Made by a program: the position numbers and the translations under genes | Part shown: positions 13,497 through 26,056 of the stretch, one piece after another | How the letters are laid out: each line of letters starts with the position of its first letter | How positions within the stretch are numbered: position 1 is the stretch's first letter | The notes under the pieces: generated by a model | Database searches by the model: none | The model's input: the letters and a program-made list of their open reading frames with translations, nothing else | What the model was told of the DNA's origin: nothing | DNA from: Sipunculus nudus | Taxonomy: Eukaryota; Annelida; Sipuncula; Golfingiida; Sipunculidae | Assembly (NCBI GenBank): GCA_026874595.1 | Contig: CM049313.1 | Span: forward strand, 62,685,659 to 62,749,658 | DNA: 64,000 nt | Direction: 5' to 3'

Positions 13497-14456
13497 AGGG
13501 GGGAATAAAATGATTCGAATCCATGTCAGTGGCCAGTGGCGTCAATTAAACGGGCGGGGGGGGGGGGGGATAAGGTTTTATCAAAAAGGTACTATGTTTC
13601 TAGTTCTGGGTAATTCTAAACCAGTTTTAAATACAAAATATTTCATAGTAAACTCAGAAATGGACTCGGTCAATATATTTAATTATTATTATTTATCATT
13701 TCCAAAATATAAATATTATTCTCTGAATAACAGGGGGAATGATTATATTGACAATCCCCCCCTTAGTAAAAAGTGGGGGGGGGGGGGGGGTTACCTGTAT
13801 TGACTCCTCTGCGTGACGATAGCGCACATGTACGGCGTTCCAACCGCTTCGCTAGATAGGCAAGCTTCACTGTCCCGTTCGTGTGTGTGTGTCCGTGTCT
13901 GTATGTTTGTGGTTTTGTTTGTGTGTTTGTTCACAACATAACATTTCGGGAATTGGCAAGTGAAGAATCGACTAGATTTTATGTGGATCCAGCCCATGAT
14001 CAGGATTCGGTACAGTCATTAAGGAATATTCACAAATGTAAAGTCACCTTTGAACTAATGAACCTGAAAATACGGGTAGAAAAATTGAACGCAAACACGG
14101 TTTTGGGAGCATAAAAAAAATGACCCTCCCATTGAGGCGGCAGGCAGATATCTAGTTTCCAAATAATAGCTTAAGTATGTAGAATTCCATTTCAGTTTTG
14201 AGCTATACGTGACGAGGTGGTAGCACCCGCATTTATATCATGCTGTCAAAAAGGCTCAGGAACTACCGCGTTTGTGACTCCATGATTTAATGACCCCCTC
14301 TGCTGGTCCACTGCGAACGGTCACCCTTATGTCCAGCATGTTTGGTGTGGTTCCTGGTTTTCCCCCGAGTAATTTAATGTCTTGTGGTCAAATATAAAAG
14401 TCAATATAAAAGTCGCACCCACCGATAAGCTGGCGGGCCTGGGATATCTGGTGAAC

Positions 14457-14459
<3 letters not shown>
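13497..14459 (+). repeat. Dispersed repeat RptC, copy 1
   Basis: Collinear with 28080-29235. Shared blocks in order: AGTGGC(G/C)TCAATT; AAATATTTCATAGTAAACTC and AGAAATGGACTC; TAAATATTATTCTCTGAATAAC; TATTGAC(T/G)CC(T/C)CTG; CCGCTTCGCTA; GACTAGAT ... GGATTC; AAATACGGGT(A/G)GAA; AGCTTAAGTAT(G/A)TAGAATTCC; GCTATACGTGAC(G/A)AGGTGG; GATATCTGGT(G/A)AACTTCAGAGA. Poly-G runs interrupt it at 13556-13569 and 13777-13790. No coding frame is conserved between copies. The class is unknown. Confidence 0.8.

Positions 14460-14506
<47 letters not shown>
14460..14506. repeat. (GA)n microsatellite
   Basis: About 23 AG units sit directly at the 3' end of RptC copy 1. The same position in RptC copy 2 (about 29245-29350) is also GA-rich, so the microsatellite may belong to the element's tail. 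Confidence 0.9.
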
Positions 14507-14508
<2 letters not shown>

Positions 14509-15062
14509 TTTATTCAAAGGGGCGCAGGCAGAGCTATCATAAAATCCGAGAAGTATCTTAATGTATGCTTAAAACCGAAAATCATTGCCGGATATGCGTC
14601 TAATGCGTATTCATTCCTAAACTTGCGAGAGTTATGTATAACGAATATACCAGCACTCCCGATACACTTTTATACCTGTGTCAGAGCGATGACCCCCCCC
14701 CCCCCCCTCTTTTTTTTCCGTGCCTGGGGACGTAATGTTGTATAAGATAAATTATGTCAGGGTGACACCAAGATATAAAAAATGATAGGAAGCGAGTGCT
14801 ACCGCCCTGTCAAGTAGTCCCAAACCGAAATGGAATCTCTGCAGATGTACATACTTAGTTAAGAATTAGTTAAGTCAGCATTAAAAAATGGAGGAGGTTA
14901 CCTCCAACAAAAAAAAATTATTAAAAAAAAATAAAAAAAATAAAAAAAAAAATAAAAATTATTTCAGTATTCAGTTAAAAAGAAATTTTAACCGTCATCC
15001 GTGATCTTTTACTGTTTATCCCGACTCGATCACTTTCTACGCCATATATCGTCTCATACTAA
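14507..15062. other. Low-complexity intergenic DNA
   Basis: Contains a C-run (about 14693-14706) followed by a T-run, and an A-rich block at about 14908-14960. No gene. Confidence 0.5.
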
Positions 15063-15225
15063 TACAGTTAATCCTCGAAATAACGGCCACAATTGGACTT
15101 CGATAGAGTGGTTGCATTTTCTCGGTGGTCGTTCAAGTGAGGTCTGTATCAAGAGCAAAAATAAGTGGTCGTTATTTTGAGGTGGTCGCTAAACACAGAT
15201 CGTCGTTAGGCGAGGTCCTGCTGTA
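15063..15225. mobile_element. TACAG-ended MITE-like element, 163 bp
   Basis: Starts TACAGTTAATCCTCG and ends CGAGGTCCTGCTGTA. These ends are imperfect inverted repeats with TA at each edge. The interior repeats GTGGTCG(T/C)TATTTTGAGG-type words. It resembles 955-1101 and part of 35395-35548. The layout fits a short Tc1/mariner-like non-autonomous element. It lies about 100 bp upstream of the MFSD4-like coding exon. Confidence 0.6.
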
Positions 15226-15342
15226 TAAGCGAAGAGGAGGATATACAATCATAAATATGGCTATTTATACACCAACACACGCCCAATTATGTCACTAGAC
15301 CTTAAGTTGTACCCATGTGTGTCTCTTTAGGTCGTGATCAAC

Positions 15343-18300
15343 ATGGCACCCCAAATACTGACACCGGAAGAACATCCATTGAAAGAGAAGACAGACGAGG
15401 TCACAGGAAATGGAAAAGCTGATTTGTCGAGTGGACCTGGAGCGTATCCAGTAAAAACAACACAGAGGAAAAATAGGCGACTGAATATACTAAGAACTCT
15501 GCAGATTTATGGAGCAAACTTGGGGGTGGTAAGAATTTCTTTTGTCATTAATCATACTGACATGAGGAAAATAAATATAATCCGTGTCAATTTGATTAAT
15601 ATTCCTGGGACTAGATGTAAACCATTAATTTCGACATTAGACATGCGACATCCGGGGTTTAGTCTGTGCTAAAAAATGGACATTCAGCGGAAAGATCCTT
15701 AACTTATTGCGTATATAGCACGATTGATTCAGGATTGTTAAATAAACACAGTAAAAAGACAGGAAGGACAATATCTGTGGAGCGAATGTTTCAGAGATTG
15801 GTCCAATCAATCTCCACCAGAGGTCACTACTGCTACAATAATATTACCATTCTCCACACGCGAGATCTCCTCTATGAAAGGGTTAGTCCTCTTGCCAATC
15901 AATGTGCACACAGCACTGTTTTCAGTCGACCGCGAGCCATATCGCCTGGCAACTGAAAATTAAAATAATTAAGACAAATAGCAAATATAGAGTATGCTAC
16001 GACATTATCCATTCCAAATATAACTAACCAACGGCATTTGTCCGTAAAACATATTTTGTATATTGATATACCTGCAGACGTAAATATAAACAGAATTTAT
16101 GCACGAGCGTTGACAGTTTACGTGATACAACTGCTGCCAGAACTGATGAAGACGTAAATGCACGATGATGGGGCAGTAACACTTGTGTTCTTTTCAACAT
16201 AATGCAAAAGGATTCCCGGCATTCACTGGGGGATTAACCATTATTGCATGCTGATATAAGACACGAGTCCCAAGGGATCGAGTCACATGATGTTTACATT
16301 ACCATCCAAGTGAGGCTTTGACTGAGTCAAAAGTCAGATCAAACATGCTTTAGTCCGTTACGGCTGGCAGTGTCCTATCATGATTTCAATAAATCTTGAC
16401 CCTGTTCTGAGGTTGTTTTATCACCTCTGTTAAAGGCTTGCCATTTTGGCAAGAATCCTGCCCGAACCAAAGAGGGGAGTTTTCCTAAAAAGTATTTATG
16501 CATTAGGACACAAATATGATGTTATTTTTTAAAGTAATACTAATAATTCAAAAGATACATAATTAATTGATTATTTTGCGTAAAATCTAAGATCGACATA
16601 CACCAAGGGTTAAATAGGGCACTGTAGGTGTAAAAAGGCAAATATTCATCCACCAGGTTGTAAATAAAGACACATGAAACATAACTGCCACCGATTGTCC
16701 CTTTACATCAAACCGGCATGCAGGAATCCCATGCATGTCGTGTCAGAGACTGAAGCTGATATTTTTGGACCTACGACCAAAACAAAATTTAGGTTTTTCG
16801 ATGGCGTGTTTCCTCCCAAACAGTTAGGGCAACAAATGGTGAATTTTACTTTTACCTCAACCGACGGTAAGTAACAATAAGGTCATCCTTGGACGTAAGT
16901 AAATGTTTCAATGCTTGAATCTGCTTTTCTATTAGGACCAAACGATAGTCATAAGCCTTTGCTACTTCTAGTATCTTTTTTACTAAATCCATATGCGCCA
17001 TGTTGCCAACATGGGAGCGTAGAGTGACCCGGGGCCATGACTGGGTCAAAAGAAGACAGTCCGCAGCCTTTAAAGGAGTTGATATTAGCGTAGCGGTGGT
17101 GACCTCTGGTGGAGATTATGAACCCATATTAGCCGATTTACGAATCGGTATACATACACACGGACGCCTACGATTTTATCTACGTCTTTATCTTCTTAGT
17201 TACGAAGCATGACAATGGTTGTCCTAACACTTCCCACAGAAAGGCATGAAATCAATCCTAGAACAATTTGAGTATTTGGACTTGATCAAAAAAAGCCCCT
17301 TTTTTTTCATTAAACTGTGCCTATACACATCAGCTTGCCACCAAAACCTCTCCGCAGAGAGATTCTAGCCTGGATGCTGTTCTCCTAGTATTCCCGTGTA
17401 CATTACCGTGCCCTTATTACACCCTGATCTCTCCCACTTTCTTGTTATCTCTCATTGAATCTTACGAATGCCTGTACGCTAGACTACATTTAAAGATATC
17501 TGCTTGTTTTCAGGCATTTTCTTTTCACCTCCTTGGCTTGACACTTCTAGATCTACGTGACCTGACAAACAGTTCAACAGAGCGTACCGCAACTCTTTTC
17601 TTATGGAGAGGTCTAGGGGGCCTCGTCGGCAGTTTGGTATCAGGGAAGCTATCAGATAAAGTGAATCACCAGATCCTCTACATTGCTCCTTTGGTCATCA
17701 CTGGAATCATTCTCGCCGTAATCCCCTGGTCAACATTGTTCTGGGCAACTGCCATGCTTCATGGCTTGTTGGGGCTTTTATTGTCTGCACCAAGTTTAGG
17801 TGAGTTTTCTACTTTTTGCTTGTCTTAAATTGTTTTGAACCTTAAAAGCTGCCTTAACATGTGCTCAGTTTTTTTTTTGTCAGAACACAGCATACGTGTC
17901 TATTGTCCTTCGACCTGCGGTTGTTGAGCCGGTAGAGCCTATTGGAGCCAGAAGGGCACATACCACATTATGCTTTTTTTATTTCTGGAACGCCACATAC
18001 AGGCAATTAAGGCTCTCTCTGACCAACATGACCTTTTTCGATTAGTCCATTGAAACTGAAAGTAGTTTAATGTGCATCTGAAACGAGGAAATAAAATATT
18101 TATGGTTTCTCTGCAACATTAACAATCATCCCTACAGTTACGAAGTTCCCTTACACTTCGTTTTCCTGGCATCTGGATATAAATAAAAGTAAAATTCTCA
18201 ACCCATGCCCTGGGAATAAAGATAAATAAACGTTTACATGCAAATAGACATACTGCCACAGCCAGACAAACACACATTCATAGACACAAAGCTTTACATA

Positions 18301-19552
18301 ATTATAGTAATATCACCAACACTTATTAAGAGTAAAAAATAAAATGGATTTTTAATGTTTAATAAAATAAACTGCTATAACTTTTTTTATATTCTCTTAG
18401 TTAAAAGTGCAACCTTCAATTTCAGCATCGAACGTGATGGTGGTTCGGATATGGGAAGACAAGAGCGCCCCCTTTCTGCAGGCGCTTCATTTACTGTTTC
18501 CGGTCTCTGCATTCCTCAGTCCTCTATTTACAGCACCCTTTCTAACGCCTAGGCATAGTGAGCATAAAAACCCAAGTAATACATCATGGAAATACCATAG
18601 CATTGGGAATGGGTCAGAGATGATGTCTGATGAAAGCAATGGCTCTTATGTCAACCACTCCGTAGTTGATTTGGAAAATCCTTTTGATGCAACAAGTGTG
18701 GGTGGAAGAAAAACGCGTATCGAGGTACCATATACCTGTGTGGCAACGTACGTTTGGTTGGCAGCAGTTCCTTTCATCGTTCAGTTTCTTATGAACAGAA
18801 ACTGTCGAAAACAAAGAAGAGAAGATAAAACGAATTCGAACCAAGGCTCGGGAAAGGTTTTCAGCAAAGCCAAACAACGTCTCTGTTGGTGTCTCTTCTT
18901 CTTAAAAGCCTGTGCGCTCGGTGCTTTGGAAAACAGCTTCTCTGGGATTCTTTTCACTTACGGTATACAGGCCTTGAACTGGCAAACTAGAACAGCAGCT
19001 TTCTTATGGACAGTTCTGTCAGCCTGTAATGGAGTAGGAAGACTTTTTGGTGTTTTTGTGTCAAAATATGTTCCTCCAGCTATTTTACTACCAATAGACT
19101 ACGCTCTCATTTTATGTGCTCTACTAGGTGGCGCTTTCGCAATTCATTTTCATCCAACACTACCATATGTGTTCACTGGTGTATACGGTCTGGGTGTGGC
19201 GACGGTATTTGCCTCGAGTCTTTCATGGGCTGGAAGCTTTGTGACCCTATCCGGTGCGTTCACGTCAATATATGTCGTAGGTTATTCAGTAGGGTCACTT
19301 GGCGGGCCGGCCTTGACCGCACTTTTGTTTGAAAAACTAAGTCATGCGTGGTACTGGTACATTCTGTTGATTTTTGCAAGCGCAATTACGTTAATTTACG
19401 TGATTTTGCTATTTATGAAGCGACTGTCAGGAGGTTATTCTGAAACAACTGATATTACTTCTGTAAAGGATATGCCCGGAGAGCTCAGTGATACAAGGAG
19501 TGGACTCATTTACAAACCAAGCGAGAGGAACCGTGAGCAAAGGTCCCTTTAA
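15343..19552 (+). CDS. MFSD4: MFSD4/NAGLT1-like major facilitator, 3 coding exons, 532 aa
   Basis: Predicted 12-TM plasma-membrane transporter of the MFSD4 family. The relative NAGLT1 is a sodium-dependent glucose transporter and MFSD4A is an orphan, so the substrate here is unknown. Exons: 15343-15528 (phase 0), 17514-17799 (ends phase 1), 18426-19552. Introns are GTAAGA...TTTCAG and GTGAGT...TTTCAG. Joining restores the frame, including a split GCA codon giving Ala158. Family signatures: GLTLLDL in TM1; TNSSTE then GSLVSGKLSDK (MFS motif A) after TM2; SNVMVVRIWEDKSAPFLQALH around TM4-TM5, matching the family block NMQLVRMYQKDSAVFLQVLH; and GALENSFSGILFTYG in TM7. The extracellular loop after TM5 has four N-glycosylation sequons. 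The C-tail ends PSERNREQRSL. I chose ATG 15343 (context AACATGG); the exon follows a TTTAG acceptor at 15330, so a 5'-UTR exon may lie upstream. Length compares with about 514 for human MFSD4A. The family call is firm; the paralogue is not. Confidence 0.9.
15529..17513 (+). other. Intron 1 of the MFSD4-like gene
   Basis: 1985 bp, GTAAGA donor and TGCTTGTTTTCAG acceptor, phase 0. ORFs inside it (15666-15956, 16674-16874, 17000-17212 and a minus-strand one) have no recognisable family. An inverted pair sits inside: ATCTCCACCAGAGGTCACTA at about 15809 and its near complement (TGGTGACCTCTGGTGGAGAT) at about 17098-17117. This could be the two ends of an old element. Confidence 0.85.
17800..18425 (+). 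other. Intron 2 of the MFSD4-like gene
   Basis: 626 bp, GTGAGT donor and CTTCAATTTCAG acceptor. It splits codon 158 after its first base. No features seen inside. Confidence 0.88.
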
Positions 19553-19787
19553 CTTAAGTCTTACCTCTTTTGCTTCATCTGTAAGGCTCTTTTCCGTGGT
19601 TAACACCTGTGTGATTTATACGCGCGTCACCGCGATCATGGAAAACGGGCCAAATACCAGTTGCATTTTGTGATAATCTAATTTTTCAGTCCTGATATTT
19701 TTCAATATTTATTATATATATATATAAGGAGTGTTCTGAGTTACATTCATGTGTTTAGTGATACAGAGAGAAAAAACGTCCGTCCTG

Positions 19788-19793
19788 AATAAA
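19788..19793 (+). terminator. Polyadenylation signal of the MFSD4-like gene (predicted)
   Basis: AATAAA about 236 bp after the stop codon. The first MITE-A base lies about 155 bp further on, so the 3' UTR probably ends before it. Cleavage site not determined. Confidence 0.5.
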
Positions 19794-19947
19794 ATCATTA
19801 AAGCAAAGAAATTTTAACATTATTCAGACTTGTACTGAAAACAATCTAGGAATCATTCCCCTTTCAAGGAAAATCTCGTTTCTCTCCGAATAACTAACCA
19901 CGGTGTTTAAAATGTTTCAGTAACACTGCTTTATTGAAACAGACCTT

Positions 19948-20262
19948 AGGCCAAAAAAAAAATAAAAGGGTATGGTTCTCGGGCACGTTTTTCAGAAATC
20001 ACTTCGGGCGGGCGGTATTTTATTTTTAACCTTTTTTGTATGTTTCGATAATGAAATCAAATGACCATGGAAAAGCATGAAAATAACAGGGTGTATTTGC
20101 TAAACAGGTAAAAGCACTACATAACAAGGGAAATCGTATCAAAATTGTATAAGTTTATCTTCTTGAAAGATTAAAATCAAAATAAAAATATTTGATGCGG
20201 AGTGTAAAAATTGACGCGGGCGGTGCCTGAGAACCTTACCTTTTATTTTATTTTTTGCCTTA
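19948..20262. mobile_element. MITE-A copy 2, full length (~315 bp)
   Basis: Terminal inverted repeats AGGCCAAAAAAAAAATAAAA (running into GGGTATGGTTCTCGGGCA) and TGCCTGAGAACCTTACC followed by TTTTATTTTATTTTTTGCCT. The interior contains GGGCGGGCGGTATTTTA near one end and TTGACGCGGGCGGTGCC near the other. It sits just downstream of the MFSD4-like 3' UTR. It has no ORF. Confidence 0.8.
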
Positions 20263-20535
20263 TGACTGAATAACAGTAAATGATTATCAAATAAATATAT
20301 CATAACAACTTGATAGTATCCCTCGAAATAGAGCCAAAATATTCCTTAAATCTCACAGTAACCCCAGGATTTAAGGGTCGTGATTTTTTTATTGCGGTTT
20401 TGCATACTGAATATTACGCTCTTTACACAGCGCTTTACCCATTTGCAAACTACCTATATCGTAAGCTCTGTTTGTTATGACCTTGTATCCTGAATCTCTA
20501 CACCAGAGGGGAGCACTGTATTTTGGTCCAATCAG

Positions 20536-20912
20536 ATGAGACCCCGTGCTGAAGACAACACGGTTTACCAGCCAAGCGAGGAATACACGGAGCCAATGTT
20601 GTTCATTTCGTTTTCATCTCATCCCCCCGGCGACCATTTGAACAGGCGAAAGGCTCGGAGAGAATTGCCCCGAACGTGTGGTTTCTTTGCGGAGCCTGAT
20701 GCTTATCATAAAGGATATGACCGGAGAGCTTAGTGAAAGACGGAGTTGGCTCATTTACAGACCTAATGAGAAGTACCGTTATCCAAGATCCCTCTTAAGT
20801 CTTATATCTTTGGCTGCAACTGTAAGGCTCTTTTAAACAATCTTCAGTGATTTATCCGAGCATTTACCCGATCTTAGAAAACATACCTAATACCTGGTGC
20901 CTGATGCCTATG
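20536..20912 (+). pseudogene. Relic copies of the MFSD4-like C-terminal tail and 3' UTR
   Basis: 20707-20912 aligns with 19464-19670, the last coding codons and start of the 3' UTR. It encodes IKDMTGELSERRSWLIYRPNEKY then PRSLLS. The gene encodes VKDMPGELSDTRSGLIYKPSERN then QRSL. The stop is lost, so the copy reads 20 or so codons further. The UTR similarity continues through CTGTAAGGCTCTTTT and GTGATTTAT. A second, shorter match lies at about 20566-20610 (TTTACCAGCCAAGCGAG against TTTACAAACCAAGCGAG). No upstream transporter exons are present, so this is a tail-only duplication. An alternative terminal exon is possible but there is no acceptor I would defend. Confidence 0.7.
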
Positions 20913-23589
20913 GAGCGTTTGTTGACTTGCATTTGGTTTGCTCTCGTGACATAAGCAGTTTTTTTTTTCAGCATACAGGCCCATGTGCACCACCTAGTGT
21001 TAAAGTGCATCATAAACGATCAAAGCAGGCAGCGCGAAAATCTGTAGCTTCTTAGAAGCGCAAGATTTCCGCTGCCTCGGGAGCGTACCTGAATACATGT
21101 ATCAGAGTTTTTTTTTTTTAGTTTTTTTTTTGGGGGGGGGATGCAATATAGATATGTGGGGAGCACGAAGAAGGTCTTTTTAATTCTTTTATTTATTTTC
21201 TCGGCTCTGAAAGTTTAGGCAGGTATTTTGCATGGTCAAGTCTCCGTAAAAATAAAATTGGTGTACGACCTCTATTGAACATAGACAAAAGTAGAAACCA
21301 TTGATTCTATTTCGCTATGGAATAGATGATGGATAAACAGGTCTGAATCCCACGTAACTTGGATAATTGTTGTTTATTCAAACTAAGAAGTAGACAAAAT
21401 AAAAAAAAATAACAATATGCTTTACACTAAAAACGATACAATTAACACCAATTAATAAACAAAAATCCAATTAGAATGTTTCAGCGTCTGAAGAAACCCA
21501 AATAAAAACAAATGTTTACGTCTTAGCAGTCATGCATTTATCATTTTTTCCCCCGAAACAAATATCCGAAAAGACCTATTTAATTTAATCACTTAACAGT
21601 AATTTTAAACTAATTAATAGTAGCTAAGTGATCAATCTGTCCAAAATAGCATTATTATTGATAGCAACTGATCAAGATATATGTACCATATAAAACAATA
21701 TGTTTATATTTACATACCTATATATAACAGTCTCTAATCATATCTTTACTCTGTCAAACCTCATGAAATTCTGGCAAAGATACATCTAACTAAGTACTGT
21801 AGATTAAGGAATATTATTTGGAATTTTATTTTCGTGGTTTTCGTGGGTCAAGGTAAATCACGAATTCATGTTTCCGACGTTAAAGAAATCACAATATAAT
21901 ATTTTGTCGGCAGATAGTGGTGGACTACATTTATAGATATAATCGTTGGCCGACGAGTTCTCAATAAAGGCATATCAAGTTGTTTTTAACTATTTTATTA
22001 ATGCTACTGGTAAATATAATAATACTTTTCCTGTAAATTATTAGAACATGTATTACTACGATTTGGTTTTTGTAATATTATGTTGTCAATTCCATTATTA
22101 TTCCATTAATATCGCACAAACACGGCCCCCTCAAACAACGATTAATGTTTACAATAAAGATATCAAACTGAAACCATTTTGGGTGAAATATTAAAGATAA
22201 AAACCACATTTCTAACGCGAAAAGCTGTACTTGTGACACTGTGAGCATATGTTCCAATGTCCGTAACCAAGGTTAATGCGGCCGGCTTATCATTGGCTTA
22301 AAAATCAAGGACCATGTAAACTAATTTGCATTGCTCTGGCCGCAATTGTAAAGTACACTTATATTGAATATTGCCGACTACAGATGCTTGCATAAAGGTG
22401 AGCCATTGATAAGTCACGCGGTACTTCATCCGAATATTGCCGATAGTTGAATTTTAATGTCAGCCGTATTTTTGCGTACAAGTATACCGATCATGCTCGG
22501 CTTATTTTCAAATGAGTAAAATTCATGTCTTGTCGGCCTACAAGCCGATTTCTAAATTTTAAAAATAAAAATAGTTGGCACGTTGAATGCCAAACGAACC
22601 CCGTCTCACAGGCGCCACATGTGAACACCGACATGTACTTAACTCAAAAGTTCAAACTTTTGTGTCGACGGCCCTAGTTTATATTTCTCCGATCAAATGA
22701 GGGTTTCTATTTTCTAAGGCCGTAATGTAATAATTGAGAGCCGCAGAATCGGGTGGCACGTGATTATTAATTCCCTTGTTAGGCCTAGGCCGGGCGAGGC
22801 TTGTTTTGTTTTGCCTGACCGATTAACTGTGGAACAAGTGGACCGTGTAATAAGCACCTCTGTCGAGCCGACGGTGTTTAACCTGTGTATGTTCTCGTCT
22901 TTATTGCGTACGTGTTTACATTATTAAACCGCGGATTGATAACATATGCATGATCGAATACCCACGATATGCGTTTTCACAAAAAAACACGAAATTGTAA
23001 GCCCATGATATTATCTGAAGTATTCAAATATATCCCTTGCGAAACACTATTATAACGCTTACTGATAAATACAAATATTAAAGGACTGAGGACTTATTGA
23101 CTCCTTGATTATATAGACTTGCTTTCTAGAAACACGGTTTATTATGATGACATGCATTGTACACGTATAACTTGGCCAATTCTGCCAAGGGTTCATGATA
23201 TTCATAGCAATACTCTTTAAAAAATATGTACATTTTGCAGGACTTCATTAATAACATATTTTTGTCAACCGCCCATTCACTTTATACTGTATACTGTACT
23301 GGCTGCATACCAGACATACCCCCCCCCCCCCATGTCTCGCCCAGTGCTGAGGACAGCACAATCGGGTGTTGACATTTGACCTCCTGTCGGCTGGGCCCCT
23401 GACAAACAAAGATATGTTGACTCGGCAGAACAGCTATTATTGTGTTTTCTGCCTTTCAGACAGCCAACCCTTCTGTCAGACAAAGTCTTTTACATTTATA
23501 TTCCACTATAATGGCTCATTAAACATGTTTGACTGCACAGAAAATCCGGATTGACAGATGCCGTAGAACCAGCCTTTTGCTGATATTGC
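20913..23589. other. Intergenic, no gene seen
   Basis: No recognised gene. T/G homopolymers lie at about 21108-21140 and a C-run at about 23319-23330. The TTTTCGTGGTTTTCGTGGG ... AATCACGAATTCATG stretch at about 21828-21870 looks like part of a common dispersed repeat. Confidence 0.4.
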
Positions 23590-25952
23590 ATCCGAGCGTA
23601 AGGTTTTTGCTTGATGGACAATAGCATTTGTTCTCTCCGGATAGGCATATTCCTACATGCCATCCTCCTACAGTGGAAGTCACATCACATTACATGGTAG
23701 TTATTGTAGTGCTACCAGCAGGTGTCGCCTCTGTCTGATTATAAGAGAACAATATATAGCAATATCAGCAAATGACTGGTTCCACGGCATCTGTCTATCC
23801 GGGTTTTTTGATGACGCTTAAGATGAACACTTGGTGAAGGCGACCGAGCATAAATCTTTGGAATTAAATAAGTTGTTGGTTTCTTGTACCAAATATATTA
23901 ACAAGCACATATAAACGATCATAAGGTTGAAACGGAGGTAAGTAAACCTTTATTCAATACACAACTGTTGCCTACTTTTGACATAGGACATATACATGTG
24001 TCCTAGAAGAAATCACTATGCATGTGCAACCTCCGGACGTCTTGCGGCTGGCTTATTGGTGGCCATGTACTTGTATGCAAATATGGCAGATATACACACT
24101 ATTAAGAAACGTGTACTGGTGGAAGGGAAGTGTACGGCACACTAACATTAACCAATTCTTAGTCATATTTTTCAACAAAGTTTGAATAATACTGCATACC
24201 TAAAGAAAAAAAAGTGTCAGCAGACACATAAACTTCCTTTGCTAAGTTAGTAAGAATCTAACATCTTGGAGAAGACACCTCAGTGCATTTTTCCTGATAC
24301 AACAGGTCTCCAGGATTCCATAAGATGATTTAAGGTGATTATCACGTCAGATATACGGACCAGTTATAATAAGTTCATTTTTTGTAATGCAGCTGACACT
24401 TAACTTTAGATGACGTTATTCTCGGGATTGATTAATTCATGGTCAGCAACAGCCATGTATAATTAAGAATGATAGCTCTTTGATCATTTTGAGTCAAAGG
24501 TTTACAGGTCTGTACGTCTGTGTGGTATTCAATAACTTGTATTCAGTATGGACCGCGGTAGACCATTATCAATAAAAGTCATGAAACAAAGGTTGTCCTT
24601 GCTTCCATTTGTATCCACACGTATTTATTTTTGCCAGGGAACCCCTCACGTGAGGTGTTGCTTGCACGAACCTTCTTTTTTGACCTACGAAATATGATCA
24701 ACAGAATAATACACTAATAATACCAAAAAGTATGTCTCACACCGTTTTACAAAAATACTACCGAGTTATGTATAAAGTCTCCTATCATTTCCGGAACACT
24801 TTTCTACCATATTCCATGGTGCTCAGCCCACACCCCCATCTTTTGAAACCCTCTATCTGCCCCTGTTTTAAATCCGTGACTTGTGGCATTTTATTTTAGA
24901 TCAGTGTTTCAGGGTATCTGCATTAGATGAACAATTAATGTTCATGTCCACTGGTAGGTTTTTGCACCGGCTGTCATTAGTCGAATGAGAGCTTGAATAC
25001 CGCGTGTTTACACACTATTAGAGGACGACAAGTCTCTCCCTTTTATAGGCTCACACTACAAACCTTCTTAGAATTCTAGGTGAGGCTTTCTCTCAAAATA
25101 TTTATTTATTTTCTATGGTCTTTTCCAATAGGGTACTTTGTAAATTGGAATGTACCACTCGTATATAGCGGTTATATTAACGTATTTCAGGTTGTATATA
25201 TTTCATTTACAGTAATAATGCCCAGGTTACAGTTGGAAGAGATTATTTTGATTAGATGATTCAACATTTGTTTTTCTCTTAAAAGAAAACACGACCCTCT
25301 CTTGTTTGTGTATAAACTAACTTTAAACAGTTTAAGAACAAAGGCTTTTCTGGCCGTGTTATATTGTTTTTATTTAACCGATTAAAAGGTACCCCAGCAA
25401 TGTAAACTACCATTAAATATTTAGTTCTATATAATATAGGTAAAGGAGCGCTATAATAATCAAGCAATCTGATACTTATAAAATGATATCATTAAATTTT
25501 TTTTTGCTATTAATATTTATCATCGCTGTCATTTTCTTCAGCGTCGAACAGCTTAGTATTCTCATATTTGAAACCTTTTTTTCTTTCTGATGAATCCCCT
25601 TAGGCCTGCTAGCTAGGCTCAGACATTTTCAAAACCGCTCTAATGCGTTCTTTCCTTTCCTGAACACGATTTTTACCTTAGAAATAACAAATCGCGCGTG
25701 TATTAAAGGATGTTACACTTTAACTAATTCAGTTAATCTAATAATTATTGGAGGGAACTTTAAATTTGTGCTGCTTATAATCTGTTTGCTTTGGAAATCA
25801 CCATCCATATTATTAATTTGTGTTAGGTATGCAAATGTAACCTGCATGTCGCGTTACTTGTCTTGAACTTCCCTCTTGAGATGAATACAAAGCTTTCACA
25901 TTATTTATTATCAGTATACATATATGCAGGTTGCAGTCTTTCATTTGTGCAC

Positions 25953-26056
25953 GATACACTCTTCTGAATTAATCAATTATGTTGATATGTCCGGGTGTCG
26001 ATGTCAAGGTAAACTTACACAAATACAGATATCCAGGTAACGTTCATTCCATCTAT
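25953..26056 (+). repeat. Single-copy ancestor of the arm-B 103-bp satellite
   Basis: Reads TTCTGAATTAATCAAT ... ATGTCCGGGTGTCGATGTCA ... GTAAACTTACACAAATACAG ... ATATCCAGGTAAC ... TTCATTCCATCT. This is one monomer of the array at 59976-61083, present once in arm A at the matching position. Confidence 0.8.
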
